Source of the DNA: Sesamum alatum
Lineage: Eukaryota; Streptophyta; Magnoliopsida; Lamiales; Pedaliaceae
Reading direction: 5' to 3'
DNA length: 64,000 nt
Assembly: GCA_034509735.1 (NCBI GenBank)
Contig: JACGWO010000012.1
Span: forward strand, 18,939,188 to 19,003,187
Part shown: in pieces, positions 12,480 to 24,469 of the stretch
How the letters are laid out: every line of letters starts with the position of its first letter
Numbering within the stretch: the stretch's first letter is position 1
Notes under the pieces: model-generated
Databases searched by the model: none
What the model saw: only the letters and a program-made list of their open reading frames with translations
What the model was told of the DNA's origin: nothing
Program-made: the position numbers and the translations under genes

Positions 12480-12712
12480 AGTGATAAATATTATTAATTG
12501 AAGTAAATTGATTATAATTAATTCTGTTAAATATCAATATCTAAGATAATTACAACAATTATATCCTAATTAACAAAAACACACAGGTCAAATCTAAAGA
12601 ATATATATATATTACTATTACAATATACAAACAAAATACTTAAGTATTGATAACATTCGAACCCATGACCTTAGAGATTATAAAACACCTTAACCACTAG
12701 GCTAAGAAATTG
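12480..12712 (-). repeat. tRNA-derived SINE copy B
   Basis: Minus-strand head TTAGCCTAGTGGTTAAGGTG (box A-like) and GGTCATGGGTTCGAATG (box B-like). The tail carries the family motif TAATTGTTGTAATTATCTT, shared with the copies at 18550-18783 and 19925-20165. Confidence 0.65.
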
Positions 12713-13000
12713 TTCGTAATTTTTGAATTAGCCAGTTAGTTTTAATTGATGAACTAACCCAAGTAATGCAAATGAGTGTCTGGAGGCTTGATTTTCGAAA
12801 AAAAATTACAAGACACCCTAACTTTCAAAATTAATCTATATATGGAATACCCTAACTAAACAACTAAAATTTGTTCTCTTCAAGAAGATATAATTTCAAA
12901 ATCTCAAAGATAATACACGATTATTGCATTCCATGCCAACACTGAAGTGTTTTGTGTGATTTTTTAGATTTGGCAAGATTTTTGCTTGTTTTGATACTAA

Positions 13001-14047
13001 GAGGGTGTTTGGGTAAGCTTAAAAGCTGTTCAAAACATCTTATAAGATGTTTGAGAGCTTTTAAGATGTCACAAATCGTTTGGTAATTTTTTTTTAAAAG
13101 AGCTTATAAGATCTCAAAATAAGATGTTTTGAATCTTATAAGATCTTTTTAAAAAAATTAAACTTTCCTAGTTTTTTTTTATAAGATCTTATAAGCTCTA
13201 TGCAATTAATAATTGATAAGACAAAAATAACCTTATTGATTTGCTATATTTCAATTTTATCCTTAACATAACAAACATATTTTTAACAACAAAAAATTCT
13301 CTCTCTCTCTCCCCCCCCCCCCCCCCTTCTCCCCTTTACTCTCTCTCTCTCTCTCTCTCTCTCTCGCACCCCCCCTCCCTCGCCCCCCTCCCCCTTCTCC
13401 CCTGTACTCTCTCTCTCTATATATATATAGATATATATATATATATAATATCATATTTTCTTTTCATATTTATATAATTATGATATTATTTACGTAATTA
13501 ATATTAATTTTTAATTATTATAATTATGAAAATATGCTACTGATATTATATGTTATAATATGGTTAAAATTAGTCATTGAAATTAACAAAAAAAAATATA
13601 TCAATTATACATCGATGTTAATATTCAACTAGCATGAATGTTAATATTATTTCGACGCAAGAGTTTAAAGATAATAATATTTTAATTTTTTATTTTTGAA
13701 AAAAAAATCTATTAATTTTTATTTAGAGTTCAACTATTGTATACTATTTATGAAAGTATTTTAAAAATATTCAAATACAAAATATGTCAACAAAAATAAC
13801 AACTTATTGATTCTAATATTATCATGTCTGTTTTGGTCATTTTATCAATAAAAAGACCTTATTATGCCAAACACCCTAACATCTTATAAGATGTGAAAAC
13901 ATCTTATAAGTTTTAACATGTTATTTTATCCCAACACTTCAAGAGCTTATTTTTAAAATAAGATCCAACATCTTATAAGCTCCTAAAACATCTTATAAAA
14001 TGTAGGAGCTTATAAAATGTTTTAAAAAAATTTAGCCAAACACCCTC
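13001..14047. mobile_element. PIF/Harbinger-type (Tourist-like) element with TAA target duplication
   Basis: Terminal inverted repeats begin GAGGGTGTTTGGGTAAGC and end GCCAAACACCCTC. They are flanked by TAA on both sides (12998-13000 and 14048-14050), the 3-bp duplication preferred by PIF/Harbinger elements. The subterminal regions repeat the word ATCTTATAAGATGT and its variants in both orientations. No transposase is seen, so it is non-autonomous. Confidence 0.72.
13301..13447. repeat. Compound microsatellite (CT, C-run, TA)
   Basis: CT dinucleotide tracts, long C runs and a TA tract within the Harbinger-type element. The open frames reported through it on both strands (repeated Ser-Leu and Arg-Glu) are repeat artefacts. 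Confidence 0.9.
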
Positions 14048-14149
14048 TAAACAGTATACTGGGCTGGCACTGAACCCCCCCCCCCCCTCTAATAATCGTG
14101 GTTTGCTTTCAATGTTTCTTCTGACTGAACAATTTTTTGACTCACTTTT

Positions 14150-14335
14150 TATGAAAAATTCTTACCCGAATCAAATTTCGTCGGACCAAATCAATTACAA
14201 AACAAGTGTGATACTTGCTATGTAATTGGTCACTCTTTTGAACTGTACACCAATCACACAGTAAATGTATTGCACTTGCTATATAATTGATTTAGGTTTG
14301 GCCAAACTTGATTTGAGTTAAAATTTCTTCTTTTA
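14150..14335. repeat. Dispersed repeat, second copy in P450 intron 1
   Basis: This segment is homologous in inverted orientation to 28430-28585 within intron 1 of the P450 gene; shared words include AAATTTCGTCG, ACCAATCACA and AAATGTATT. It contains several CAATCAC/GTGATTG words. Class unknown, probably a short non-autonomous DNA element. Confidence 0.5.
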
Positions 14336-14446
14336 CACATGGCGGGTATCTGTCCCCCACCAAATAAGAAAAAATCTGGTATAATTATAATTATAAAAAT
14401 TTAGAATTAGAATTAATACCCTAAAAAATTATATAAAAATGTGTAT

Positions 14447-15042
14447 TCAAGTATTAGGTACATTATTTTGCCGTCTAAGATCCCGCCTTTGGACATTACT
14501 TTGACTCGAATGACCTTGGTTTTGTCGTGATTTACTGCGAATTTGTTGCCTTGCACGAGCTTCTGGCCAACCCATTTCACTAGGAATGCGGGTACTTTGA
14601 CGTCGACCCGGACAAGTTGAGGTACGAAGAGTATCATCGTGGACCAATTGAAAATTTGGAATATCCCAATAGTCTTTCGCCATTATTGGTTGGAAAGAAT
14701 TAGAATATGTCATTCGGTAAGGCATTAAGTATAATGTTGTTTAACCATTGATACAGTGTTAATCCTATATGTAACACATACCTTTTCAGCATGAGAGCAT
14801 GGAATTCCAAATTAATCCCATTTACTACATGAACACTCCTGCGTTGTAATTTTTACAAAGTGAGTATTACACCCATGTCCATAACAGTGTCTTGTAACCA
14901 CAGAGGCAGTCTGTTCAATTTGATCGAATGTTGTCACCACATGCTTGACAGATCTGGCGGACCACCATTGAAACAATTTATATGCATAGTCCGTCCATGG
15001 TTGATTGTTGCTTATCATTTTAGTATTCTTCGTCATCCTCAC
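14447..15042 (-). pseudogene. MULE transposase C-terminal remnant (SWIM zinc finger and tail)
   Basis: Minus-strand open pieces at 15042-14812 and 14725-14447. The first contains HFVKITTQECSCSKWD, the start of the SWIM-type zinc finger that follows the catalytic domain of MuDR-family transposases. The second reads DYWDIPNFQLVHDD and later GRRQSTRIPSEM, resembling the conserved tail (GRPxSTRIRxEM) of plant MULE transposases. The finger's second half lies in the 87-bp gap and is not open in the same frame. No catalytic domain is present. Confidence 0.6.
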
Positions 15043-15110
15043 ATTTTATGCTTTCCACACGTTTAAAATTACACACTTATACTATTTTCGGTTCGCTGTA
15101 GCTTGACCAG

Positions 15111-15745
15111 ATGAAAACGATTCGAATAATAAGTTGTCGAACTACACTCGATCAACTCAAGGCATATCGTCAAGCAATGGCGACGCATTTGGACATATAT
15201 CGAAATGTTATTCACATTGCAACAAATCAACGAGTGGGACAAGATATGGCCCCTCAAAATCCATTGCCACAAGATGATGTTCCGTCCACATCCCACAGAC
15301 AAATGCGAAGTTGTAGTAGGAGATCAACTTGTACAGTAGAAAGAGATACACTTGAGGTTGACATAGCTAGGCCATCTACTCTCCATACATCTCAGTCTTT
15401 TATTGACGACTGCTATGTGCCTGAACCGCTTCAACAAGATGATTGGTTTCAATTAACTCCTACATGCCAGTACATACAGAAGGTCATTACACAAATATTG
15501 GACTTGCATTGGTCTTGACATCAATCAAACATATGCACCAGTACATAATGTTTCACCTATCCAATTCCCATCATGAAGTGTATATTGTGATCCAATAGAG
15601 TCGAGCTCTACAACATCATCAAGTCGGTTTCAAATTTAAGCTAATTATGATGATCAAGCACAAAATGAACCAGCAGGTCCGAAAATACAACGACCTAGGT
15701 GACAACACCAAAGACGTAATTGTGGGACAGACAGACATTATTAAA
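15111..15745 (+). pseudogene. Unrecognised ORF, possibly a plant-mobile-domain C-terminal remnant
   Basis: An open stretch of 135 codons (15111-15518) rich in Gln, Thr, Ser and Asp, followed after stops by a segment ending EPAGPKIQRPR, then RRNCGTDRHY near 15730. A basic tail ending in a Cys-Gly-Thr-Gly/Asp word recalls the C-termini of plant-mobile-domain proteins (annotated as protein phosphatase 7 long form homologues), which often travel with MULEs. This is a weak resemblance; no catalytic motif is seen. It lies divergently from the MULE fragment. Confidence 0.25.
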
Positions 15746-17266
15746 TTTTGTAATTATATTTTTTATGTAAATTTTCAAGTTTATTAGTTATTGTAAAATA
15801 AATTTAAAATTGTAATTACATTATTGTACTGTAATATATTAATTAAATTAATTATAATTAGTAAAATAATAAAATAATATTTTATTAGTAAATTAAAATA
15901 AAATTAACGATAAATCAATTTAAATTAAATTAAAAAATACAAATTAATTAATAAACTTCAATAAAATAAATAAATAAACGAGTCGCTACCCAGGCAACGA
16001 CCAAGAATCATTGTCGATGATCGCTGCCTCAGCTCGCGACTGGCCAATTAAAATAAAAAAAAAAATATGGTAGGTCCCATGTTGGGCTCGCAATCGACAA
16101 TATTTTTGTAAAGTGTACGGCGTAAATTAAAATAAAATTAACGATTAGCCAATTTGTGTAATTATTTTTTTTAATAAAAATATAAATTGGCCAAGAGTAT
16201 AAAAGGCATACCTAACATTAGTACTCTTGCTCCTACATGATTTGTGTAATTGTTTTTTTTTTTATTTTTTTTAGTGTAAATATAATTTTGCTATGTAATT
16301 AATTGATTACTAATATATATAATTGATTGCTTCACTAAAAACTGTAATATTGTAGTAAGACGTACTTCATAGTTAGATCCCAGAGGAGACAAATGCACTT
16401 TACACCCTTGTGATATGCGAAATTCGCAAAAATGCCCTAACCAAAAATAACAAATCACACCCCCTAAATTTTAAAAAATGAAGCAAAATACACCCCTAAC
16501 AACGGTTTAAATAGGGCTAATTTGCTTTCTTTTTTTAAATTCAATGAGTAATTTACTATTTTTTTTATACGAAGTTCTTCATTTATTTTTTATATTACAA
16601 GGGGTAAATTGCATTTAAGCTGAACCAATAGTCCAATTTCAAAAGACTAGGTCCCACAGTCTAATAAGAGCGGACAAATTGAAATTTTGATCCGATATTC
16701 AGTACACAATTTCAGTGTACCAAACTTTCGTTACGTTCTTTTTTCTTCTTGAGCGACACACTGAACCACATCATGACAAAAATACAACTTTAATAATAGT
16801 TGTTATAATTAAGAAGGTGGTTGTTGGGTCACATCAAATCATAATCAATTATGAGGTTATAGGTTTGAAATTCCACCTAATTATTCTAAATTAATGATGA
16901 TTATTTTTCTATTAAATAGCAGTTCTGGAGTAATTATAAATATTTAATATTAATAATTAATATTTAATTATTATAATTATAAACAATTAAAATCATAATG
17001 TGATTGATCGATTTACTTAAAAAAGTCATAATCAATTACAAATTTTATTGTATCATGAATTTCACTGAACTTTTTTTTATGCTTACAGACCGAGCACTGT
17101 CAGAAAAAATTCATACGTAATTTTTAAAGTTTTACAGGATAAAATATAATTAAATTAAAGATAATTACAGCACCAGCTCTTCAGATTTTAATTAGTCTAA
17201 TTATACGTAATTTCTTTCAAGTTTATATGGACCAAAGCACAAATTATAACTTGGCACAATTTTTGG
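15746..17266. other. AT-rich intergenic DNA without recognisable genes
   Basis: No exon, RNA gene or complete element is supported. Low-complexity T and A tracts are present. A GC-richer patch near 15980-16080 holds the words GCAACGACC and TCGCTGCC. A tract at 16380-16500 with wording similar to the element at 24629-25140 suggests another decayed repeat. Confidence 0.5.
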
Positions 17267-17306
17267 ATGATTTGAATACCACCTCTAGAGGTGGTATTTA
17301 AATCAT
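17267..17306. repeat. 40-bp near-perfect palindrome
   Basis: The central 24 bp (17275-17298, centre CTCTAGAG) are a perfect palindrome. One mismatched pair (G17274/T17299) separates it from a further 7-bp matching arm on each side (ATGATTT and AAATCAT). There is no loop, so it could extrude as a cruciform. No link to a neighbouring gene is visible. Confidence 0.9.
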
Positions 17307-18191
17307 AGATTTATCCTTTATTATAACGAGGTCATACTTTTTCAAGTAAACATAGGTTTGAGAGTGATTAGTCTATAAATTAAGTCTAATCATGGATAGT
17401 AAACATGCCCTAAAAATTTGACTTGAAATTTATCTAATTTATACTTTTTCCACACAAACTTTGAGTTTGCCAAAACTAAATTACAATACTAGAAAATTAT
17501 GGACAAACAAAGGGTTACAATCTCTAATATGAAGATTATCCTCTGAATCTTCTCTTCAACTTGTGATTCAAGAGCTGGAAACTTGTTCTTGGATGAGGCG
17601 AATGCGGATGCGAAATTTTCTCCAATTTTTTGGGAGTTAATTACGGATCACCTTGAAATTTAGTATCGAGGAGCCTTGCGGATTTGATGCCAACGAAGAT
17701 GTAAGAACCTTCGCGGTTGCAATAATTCATCGTGAGAGAGAACTTTGGACTTGGGAGCTCGATTTTGATGGATGTATGTATGACTAGACTTATTGTTGTC
17801 TGACTTGATTTGTTGTTTGACTTAGCTTCTTGTTTTGTTGTCTGAGCTGACTTGTTTTATGATGTTATTGATATAATTGTTGGATGGAAATTCCTGTCAT
17901 CAAATTTACCCCAAAAATTTCGATGTCAACATACACATTTCTCTTGAAAATTTTACTGGGTTCTAACTTGTCCTGAAATTTTACTATGCAATAATATTTT
18001 TTGGTATTTTTTAATTCAATTGTATACATTGTGGTATTTTTTTTTTTTTTAAAGAAATAATGAGTTTGGTTACAAAGTTAGGATAATCATATGAAATAAT
18101 TGTTTATTTAAGAAAAATCTACTTTTAGAAGCTAATTTGAGATCTTACATTTAACAATAAAACATCACATATGGGAGTGAACATTTAGAAG

Positions 18192-18224
<33 letters not shown>

Positions 18225-18549
18225 GACCCAAATTGATGTTTAAATTTAAGTATTATATGACGTACTTTCAAATATAAATTCAAAATACATTTTTGTCTAT
18301 GGCCAAAGTGCCTTCAACTATTTAAGTATTTTTTTAAATTTTATTTGAATAAATATAAATTGTAGGGGCCTAATTACAAAATAGAAAAACTTTGAAAGCA
18401 ACCGTTCGTAATATGATAAACCATAGGAAAAGTGCATGTAATTGAATAAGCCTTGAGGGAGGTTTTTGCAATTTATAATAAAGGTCAAAAGAGTCTATTT
18501 ATCAAAACTATTAGGATCTTTAAACGTGGTTAGAATCAGCGAAGGTAGT
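17307..18549. other. Intergenic DNA, no gene supported
   Basis: Contains a TA microsatellite (18198-18222) and a moderately GC-richer tract (17520-17880) resembling transcribed or LTR-derived sequence. No reading frame, terminal repeat or splice structure could be recognised. Confidence 0.45.
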
Positions 18550-18783
18550 TATAGTTTTTTAATTCCAAATATCAATATTTGAATAAAGACAATTACAACA
18601 AATATATCATGATCAACAGGATAAATAATTACACTTACATCCAAACAACACCTACTGATTACAGTAGAAAGACTTTTATCTACTATAGGTAGAATAACAT
18701 CCCACGTATTCGATGGGGTTCAAACCCATGACCTCGAGGTCATGGGGCCTTAGCTTCGCCAACTGAGTTAGGCGTCATTGGCA
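18550..18783 (-). repeat. tRNA-derived SINE copy C
   Basis: Minus-strand head GCCTAACTCAGTTGGCGAAG (box A-like) and CATGGGTTTGAACCCC (box B-like), followed by the family body ending in TTGTTGTAATTGTCTT-type sequence. It resembles copies B and D most closely. The head looks tRNA-like but there is no full cloverleaf. Confidence 0.66.
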
Positions 18784-18831
18784 ATTTGGAGGGGTTTTAA
18801 GTATTATCCTTTAATTGATAACAATTAATAA

Positions 18832-19156
18832 CTAGTATAGGTGGCACACTCAAAAATGTGTGTAAAATTATTTTAAAGTTTAAAAAATAATTATTATTTT
18901 AAAAATATGTTAGTTAGATAAATTAAATATTAAAAAATATAAAAAAAATTATGAGAAAATATTGACAAAAAATGGGAGAGAAAAAATGATGTGGAAATTG
19001 AGAGGAAAGAACGTGGGAAGTTGAGAGGAGAGAGAAAAATGAAAAAGTGAGATGAGAGAGAAAAATTAATAAAATATTAAAAATAATAAAAAATATTGAC
19101 AGACCACAAAAATTGAAGACACCAATAGGGTGCTCTTCAATTATATATAATATAGA
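18832..19156 (-). mobile_element. Short non-autonomous Helitron
   Basis: On the minus strand A|TCTATATTATATATAATTG starts at 19156. The 3' end is a hairpin with CACAC/GTGTG arms followed within about 15 bp by CTAG|T at 18832-18835. The length is 325 bp. A related copy in the opposite orientation lies at 54971-55255. Confidence 0.68.
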
Positions 19157-19334
19157 TTAATCTATCAGTATTTTAAATCTATAATTATTCGATTACTATT
19201 ATTAAAATAGACAAAAAAAATTGTTAGGTAATTAGATGAATATTTATATATTTATTGAATTAATCGAACAGTTTAACCTCATACTAAGAAAATTTTGGTT
19301 TTGCGATTAAGTTTGGGTTTATATATATATTTTT

Positions 19335-19560
19335 TAAATAAAGAGCGATAAACTATTAATTTGAATATAGAATAATATTTTACAACAATTTTTCTAAAGC
19401 AACCAACTGCTATTACAATATTTAGTCCACATTATAACAATATCTCTAGATCTACCAACATCTACATTAAAGCAATCAAAGAAATAATACAAACATCCTA
19501 TAAACTGAACAATGCCCTACATTTGTACTACTCAAACCCACGAACTTTTGATTGATTTTT
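19335..19560 (-). repeat. tRNA-derived SINE copy E (degraded)
   Basis: Aligns along most of its length with copy A (12008-12268), sharing a diverged box B-like GTGGGTTTGAGTAGT and the body words ATCTACCAACATCTAC and AACTATTAATTTGAA. The box A side has decayed. Confidence 0.5.
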
Positions 19561-19924
19561 TCCCCCCTTTAAATGGTAATAATGAAAATTTTTATGTTAG
19601 AATAATGTTCAATCAAATTCAATTGAATATAAAAGAATGAGACTATACTTTGTCACAGTAGTTACATAAATAATTACATGGATTCAAGTAAATATGTTTT
19701 TGTTAAAAAAGATTGTGTAGGATAAAAAAAAAAAAAGAAACATACTTTTTAACTTTAAAAATTAAATTATATATATATATATATTGTTTAGTTTTTTAAT
19801 GGTATTTTTGTCGAGCAAATTGCAAGCACGCCTCCTGTAATAGACATACAGGCAAAATGTCTGCTTGTGAAAAAAATAATATTCAATTAACCCCGTAATT
19901 AGCTGATAAAACTTAATTTAGTTA

Positions 19925-20165
19925 GCGAATTTGATGCCCCATAATTCTAGAGGTTATAGGTTTGAACCACTGCATGAGATGATGTTGTTATTACTGTATA
20001 GTAGGTATTATTTATAACTGTAATGGTTAGGTGTTATTTATGCGATATTGTTGATTTGATTGTTGTAATTATCTCTATTCGGTGTTGATACTCGATAGAA
20101 TTACTTATAAGCTATTTATTTCAATTAATAAAAATTATTCATTTCCAATAATAATAAAAAAAAAA
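19925..20165 (+). repeat. tRNA-derived SINE copy D
   Basis: Plus-strand head AGTTAGCGAATTTGATGCCC and box B-like TATAGGTTTGAACCACT, then a body with TTGATTGTTGTAATTATCTC shared with copies B and C. It ends in an A-rich tail near 20155-20165. Confidence 0.6.
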
Positions 20166-20995
20166 TGAACACCGTTAAATTTGTAAGAATTGATCGAAAA
20201 AGACCCATATGGGATAGTGTCTAGTATACACATTTTGGCCTGTGTGAACTCAATTTTGCCCATCCGTTATCAAATTTATATTGGATGTTAAGTTAGCCTT
20301 GTTAAGCCTTTATTTTTGTATTGTTGTAATATTTTTGGTTTAATTAATGAAAACAATCCAGCCTTTATTTTTTGTTAAGCTTAATTTTTTTTATTGTTGT
20401 AATATTTATTAAATTTGTAGTTTACTGCATCAATGTTCAATAAATAGCAATTTGCTATCCTGTATTTATGACGGAGTTCATATGACCTCCTACTCCATTG
20501 TTTTTGAATATTTCCAAAACCCGTTCCTTAATATTTTCAATCTCTTCGTCCGATCCAACCCTAATATTTTCATTCTCTCCCTCAACCCCTGCAGCTGCAC
20601 CAATATCTTCTTCCTCGTCACCTCCTAACCTAAGGTAAAATTATTTAAATAATACAAAAAAAATTACAAAAAGGGGGTGATTTTTGGACTCTTTCAAAAT
20701 TAGGCAAAATCAAGATCCAAGATCCAAGATCCCGGTTTCAAACTCCAAATTTTTTTTTAAAAAAAAAATTAGCATTGAAGCCAGGGACAAAGACCCCGGC
20801 TTTTGTTAGTGTCTCGGAAGTCGAGGTCTATCACCCCGGCTTCCGTGCATGATGCAGAAACCGGGATCTTTGAATAACTCAAGCGATGGGTAGGGTTGGG
20901 ACAAATGAAGATTATGCAGGTCCATCAACATACAATGTTAGAATAACGAAGATTATGCGGATTCATCTACATAAAACGAAGAAGACAATTACGAT
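20166..20995. other. Intergenic DNA upstream of a MULE remnant
   Basis: No complete gene. A GC-richer block at 20650-20880 repeats words around GATCCAAGATC and CCCCGGCTT. The last 110 bp before 20996 are partly open in the frame of the MULE remnant and may be its diverged 5' part. Confidence 0.4.
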
Positions 20996-21560
20996 ATGAA
21001 CGTCGAGCCAAAAGCCGATAGTTTCTTAAATAATGATCCAATAGACTCAGAACCAGATGAGGTTGAACTGGAGGGTCAAGATAATGGTAATCGTGAAAAT
21101 GATGATGAAATCAACATTCCAGTTGTGTTGGACGTCCTTGGTGGTGATATGAATGAGTCGAAAGGTCAACAACAACCGGCATTTAATTTGAACATGCCCG
21201 CAACATAGGAACCACCTTCTCTATACCCTGTTATTTCTCTTTCCAATACAACACATTCAGAGGTACCTGTCGACTCCGTCGATATCCCTACTGGTAATTG
21301 GGGTAATTTTTAAGACTCAAACATTGAAGAGCTCGCATGTGGAATAGTTTTCAAGAGTAAAAACCACTTGATTCCAAGTGTACGAGATTTCTCGGTGCAC
21401 TTTGCAAGAGGAGAATTCCGCGGTAGAGAGCAAACCAAAACTGTAAGGTGGTGTGCAAATACGACAACGAGAGTGGATGCAATTGAATACTACGAGGAAC
21501 ATTCAAGGCTAACGTTGGATTATTTAAAATTACAAAGTATGTGGGACAGCATACATGCCT
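20996..21560 (+). pseudogene. MULE transposase N-terminal remnant
   Basis: An acidic N-terminal region (20996-21208, many Asp, Glu and Asn) is followed after stops by the segment IEELACGIVFKSKNHL at about 21325 and ARGEFRGREQTKTVRWCAN at about 21410. This resembles the MuDR-type DNA-binding entry of plant MULE transposases (a motif beginning GMxFxSKxxL, with a basic stretch and a cysteine). It stops before any catalytic DDE domain. It could be the opposite end of a MULE whose C-terminal piece is at 14447-15042, but the orientations disagree, so it is more likely a separate relic. Confidence 0.45.
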
Positions 21561-21834
21561 GATGAATGAGATTTCTGTAAATCATTGTAATTTGGGTAAG
21601 AGTACGATTACAACATATTTGTTGGGTATGGTTTGCCAAGACCCAGTAATTATTTTTTTATATTATTTAAATAATTTTACCCTAACCCAAAATATGTGGG
21701 AAAATTATTTAAATAGTATTAAAAATAAATAAATAAAAAAATCATCCAAAAAGAACAATTTGAAAAGTTTTAAAAAATTAGGCATAATTGGGGATTAAAA
21801 TCTCGTTTCTGACACAGAAAAAGTTATTTTTGGA

Positions 21835-21861
21835 ACCTGCCATGAAAGTATCATGGCAGGT
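21835..21861. repeat. Perfect 11-bp inverted repeat with 5-bp loop
   Basis: ACCTGCCATGA and TCATGGCAGGT separated by AAGTA. A stable hairpin in otherwise AT-rich sequence. No neighbouring gene uses it visibly. Confidence 0.85.
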
Positions 21862-23867
21862 ATTCAATAATATTTTTTGTTTGTCTTTTATAATTAATAG
21901 ATTTCAGTTATTAATTATCCAAAAAAATTAATTTTTAATTATTAATTAATAACAAATAAATTTTAAATTATTATTCAAATAATACATTTAATAGTTGTAT
22001 TCATATTATGTAAAAAAAGAATAAAAGTAATAAAAGTTGGATTTGTTAATATTATGAATAAAGTAGATAAGATGGACATGTTAATCAAGTCTATGAATAT
22101 TGTGTTCAAAAAATTGACAAAAGTAATATCACGTGTTTATTAATATTTGTATGAAAAAATGACAAAATTAATATTGTGTATTTGTTAATGTTGTGTACTA
22201 AAAATTAACAATAATTATATTGCGTGACTTTATTACTTGAAATAACAACACCAAGCAAATTTTTTTTAAAAAAAAAAATTCATTAAAAATACATTCTACT
22301 AATAATTAATTTTAACATAATGTCCATTTCTACATGAATCTTCAGATTGCGATTTGACTGTTCGTATAACACACTAGTATATATGAACCAAATTTTGCTT
22401 GTCCGTACAATATCTTTGCTTCACTTAAGTTTTTCCTCCAAGATGTGGTCTCGCCAAAGGAAGAAGAGTGCTTTTCACATTATCATGACCACCTTTCAAT
22501 TAGTTTGGATGATTTTTTTTGTTATACGTAATTTTTAAAATAAACTAATTATGTAATATTTTTAAAGTAATGTATTTTGCTTAAAAATTTAAACAGAAGA
22601 TAGCTTATTTTATATTTTATTTGATGTTTTTCATATTACATATATATTCAAATTTTCGCACAAAATTCTCACTCAATGCTTTTGGATGCTGTAGATTTCT
22701 TGCTTCTTTCTTTAACCTTTTTGATTTAACTGGAAATGATGAATTTTCAAACTGTCTTGCTCTATTATTTCACTCACTAAACAGTACCCAATCACACAAA
22801 AAAAAAAAAAAAAGAAAACGGTATTTTTCACTATTTCTACAAAAATATTTGGGTTGTACCCAATCACACCCAAACATTTGGGTTGTTTTGGTCTGTTTCG
22901 AAAACAACCTAAAATCGGATCCACACAATGCGTTTGTTTCTCCTTTTAGATTCAATGAAAATTAGGGCTTTTTAAAGAACAAAGGCGTATAGAATTTCAG
23001 GTGTATCTAAAAGTTTTCTCACTTTCCCTCTTTCAATCTTTCGTATGTATAATATGATGGTTGAAAATTGGCGTATTTAAACTCATATATATGAGGGGTA
23101 TTTCGATCTTTTTACGATTTAACCGACACTTAGTTGGTTACGTAACATGCAATGGCTATATTTCTACTATGGGATGGGCTTAAGTACTTTTTTATTTAAC
23201 AAGAGAACATAAATAGCTATTTTTGATTTACCACAAGCGGATAAATTATTATTTTTAATTTAACACAAGCGGATAAATTATTATTCACCCTAATTTCGTC
23301 ATTAAAGTGACGTGATCATATGTTCGGAATGGGGTTGGAGACATCGGTAGTTTTCACATGGCTGCTTCAACGCTACTTTCCAAAAGCGAAGGAGATTCCA
23401 CACTCCTTTTCTTGATTATTAATTATTACTTAGTTTGTGGCATAAAAACAAAAAGAAAAGTAACGAAATAAACCCACAAATTTAAATTTTTTTCCATGCT
23501 ATAAATATTTGTATTTCTCACACATTTCAAAATCAATTTATTAGAGTTTTCTTATGTACATGTATTATACATTAATAGATTTACTATGTATATTATTTGT
23601 TAAGGGGCAGACTTAGAGTAACTATTACAATTGACAAAATATGATTCGTTGTCTAAAATTCTCTTCCACAAATAATTATCTTTATTTATTAAGGAATTTT
23701 ATTAATAATTTTCATTTATACCCATTTATTAGTTTTTCGATCAGTTATTTTATCTTTTTTTTTCTTCATTCAATTAAATAAATATAATAAAAACTTAAAT
23801 TACAGTCGCTAGTGTTGAAAAAAATGAGAATATTTTTGGGACTCAAATTAACGGTGGTTATAATATC
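21862..23867. other. Intergenic DNA, no gene supported
   Basis: AT-rich. Includes an A-run (22798-22814) flanked by the word CCAATCACA in two places and a two-copy tandem repeat of about 32 bp around ACAAGCGGATAAATTATTAT (23227-23287). The open frames here are short and lack recognisable domains. Confidence 0.5.
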
Positions 23868-24010
23868 TTGGTTTAATGATTAAGGCTGAGGTCTCATAAA
23901 TAAATTTGAGGCCATTGGTTCGAGTCCCACCAGATATGGAGTTATTTGTCTCACTTAATGTAAATTTATTTATAATGGACATTTGCTCCACATAAATTGA
24001 GTTAATTTAT
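23868..24010 (+). repeat. tRNA-derived SINE copy F
   Basis: Head TGGTTTAATGATTAAGGC (box A-like), then box B-like TTGGTTCGAGTCCCACC about 45 bp downstream, the spacing of an RNA polymerase III internal promoter. The body has no coding. The 3' boundary is uncertain. Confidence 0.6.
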
Positions 24011-24469
24011 TAAATTAACATATTATTCAATTTATTAATATTAATATAATCATGTAATCACTGTTTATAAAAATAACAATTCTTGGTAGTTACAATCTTG
24101 TGGCTTTATGGGGCCTCTCACCCACTGAAGGTACATAGAGCCACCAGTTAGTCTGACTAAAGCCAATTTTATTTATTTATTTAATAAAGAAATAATTGGA
24201 ATTGTAATGAAAGTGACAAGAAAAGATGAGGAAATTTTCTAAAGTCAAGAGTCAAGGTTGTCACTTTCTTGACTAGCACTAACTATTAAATAAAATAAAG
24301 AGCAACTTACACTTCAAACTAATCCATTCACATTTTACTCTCCACACTTTTGATTTACATTAAATGATGTTGTAATTTCATCCTTACTTTTTTTTTTTAA
24401 TTGGATTCGATTAATTATATTATTCAGTCCATTTAACTCAAAAATTGATTCAATGGATCCATATTTTCA

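Noticed and set aside
13241..13477. Ser-Leu-Pro-rich and Arg-Glu-rich open frames
   Set aside because: They are translations of CT/GA microsatellites, not genes.
15069..15302. Minus-strand frame of 77 codons
   Set aside because: It overlaps the plus-strand ORF and shows no recognisable composition or domain.
12640..24000. Possible functional tRNA genes at the box A/B motifs
   Set aside because: Only the promoter boxes are tRNA-like; no full cloverleaf can be completed, and long SINE bodies follow.
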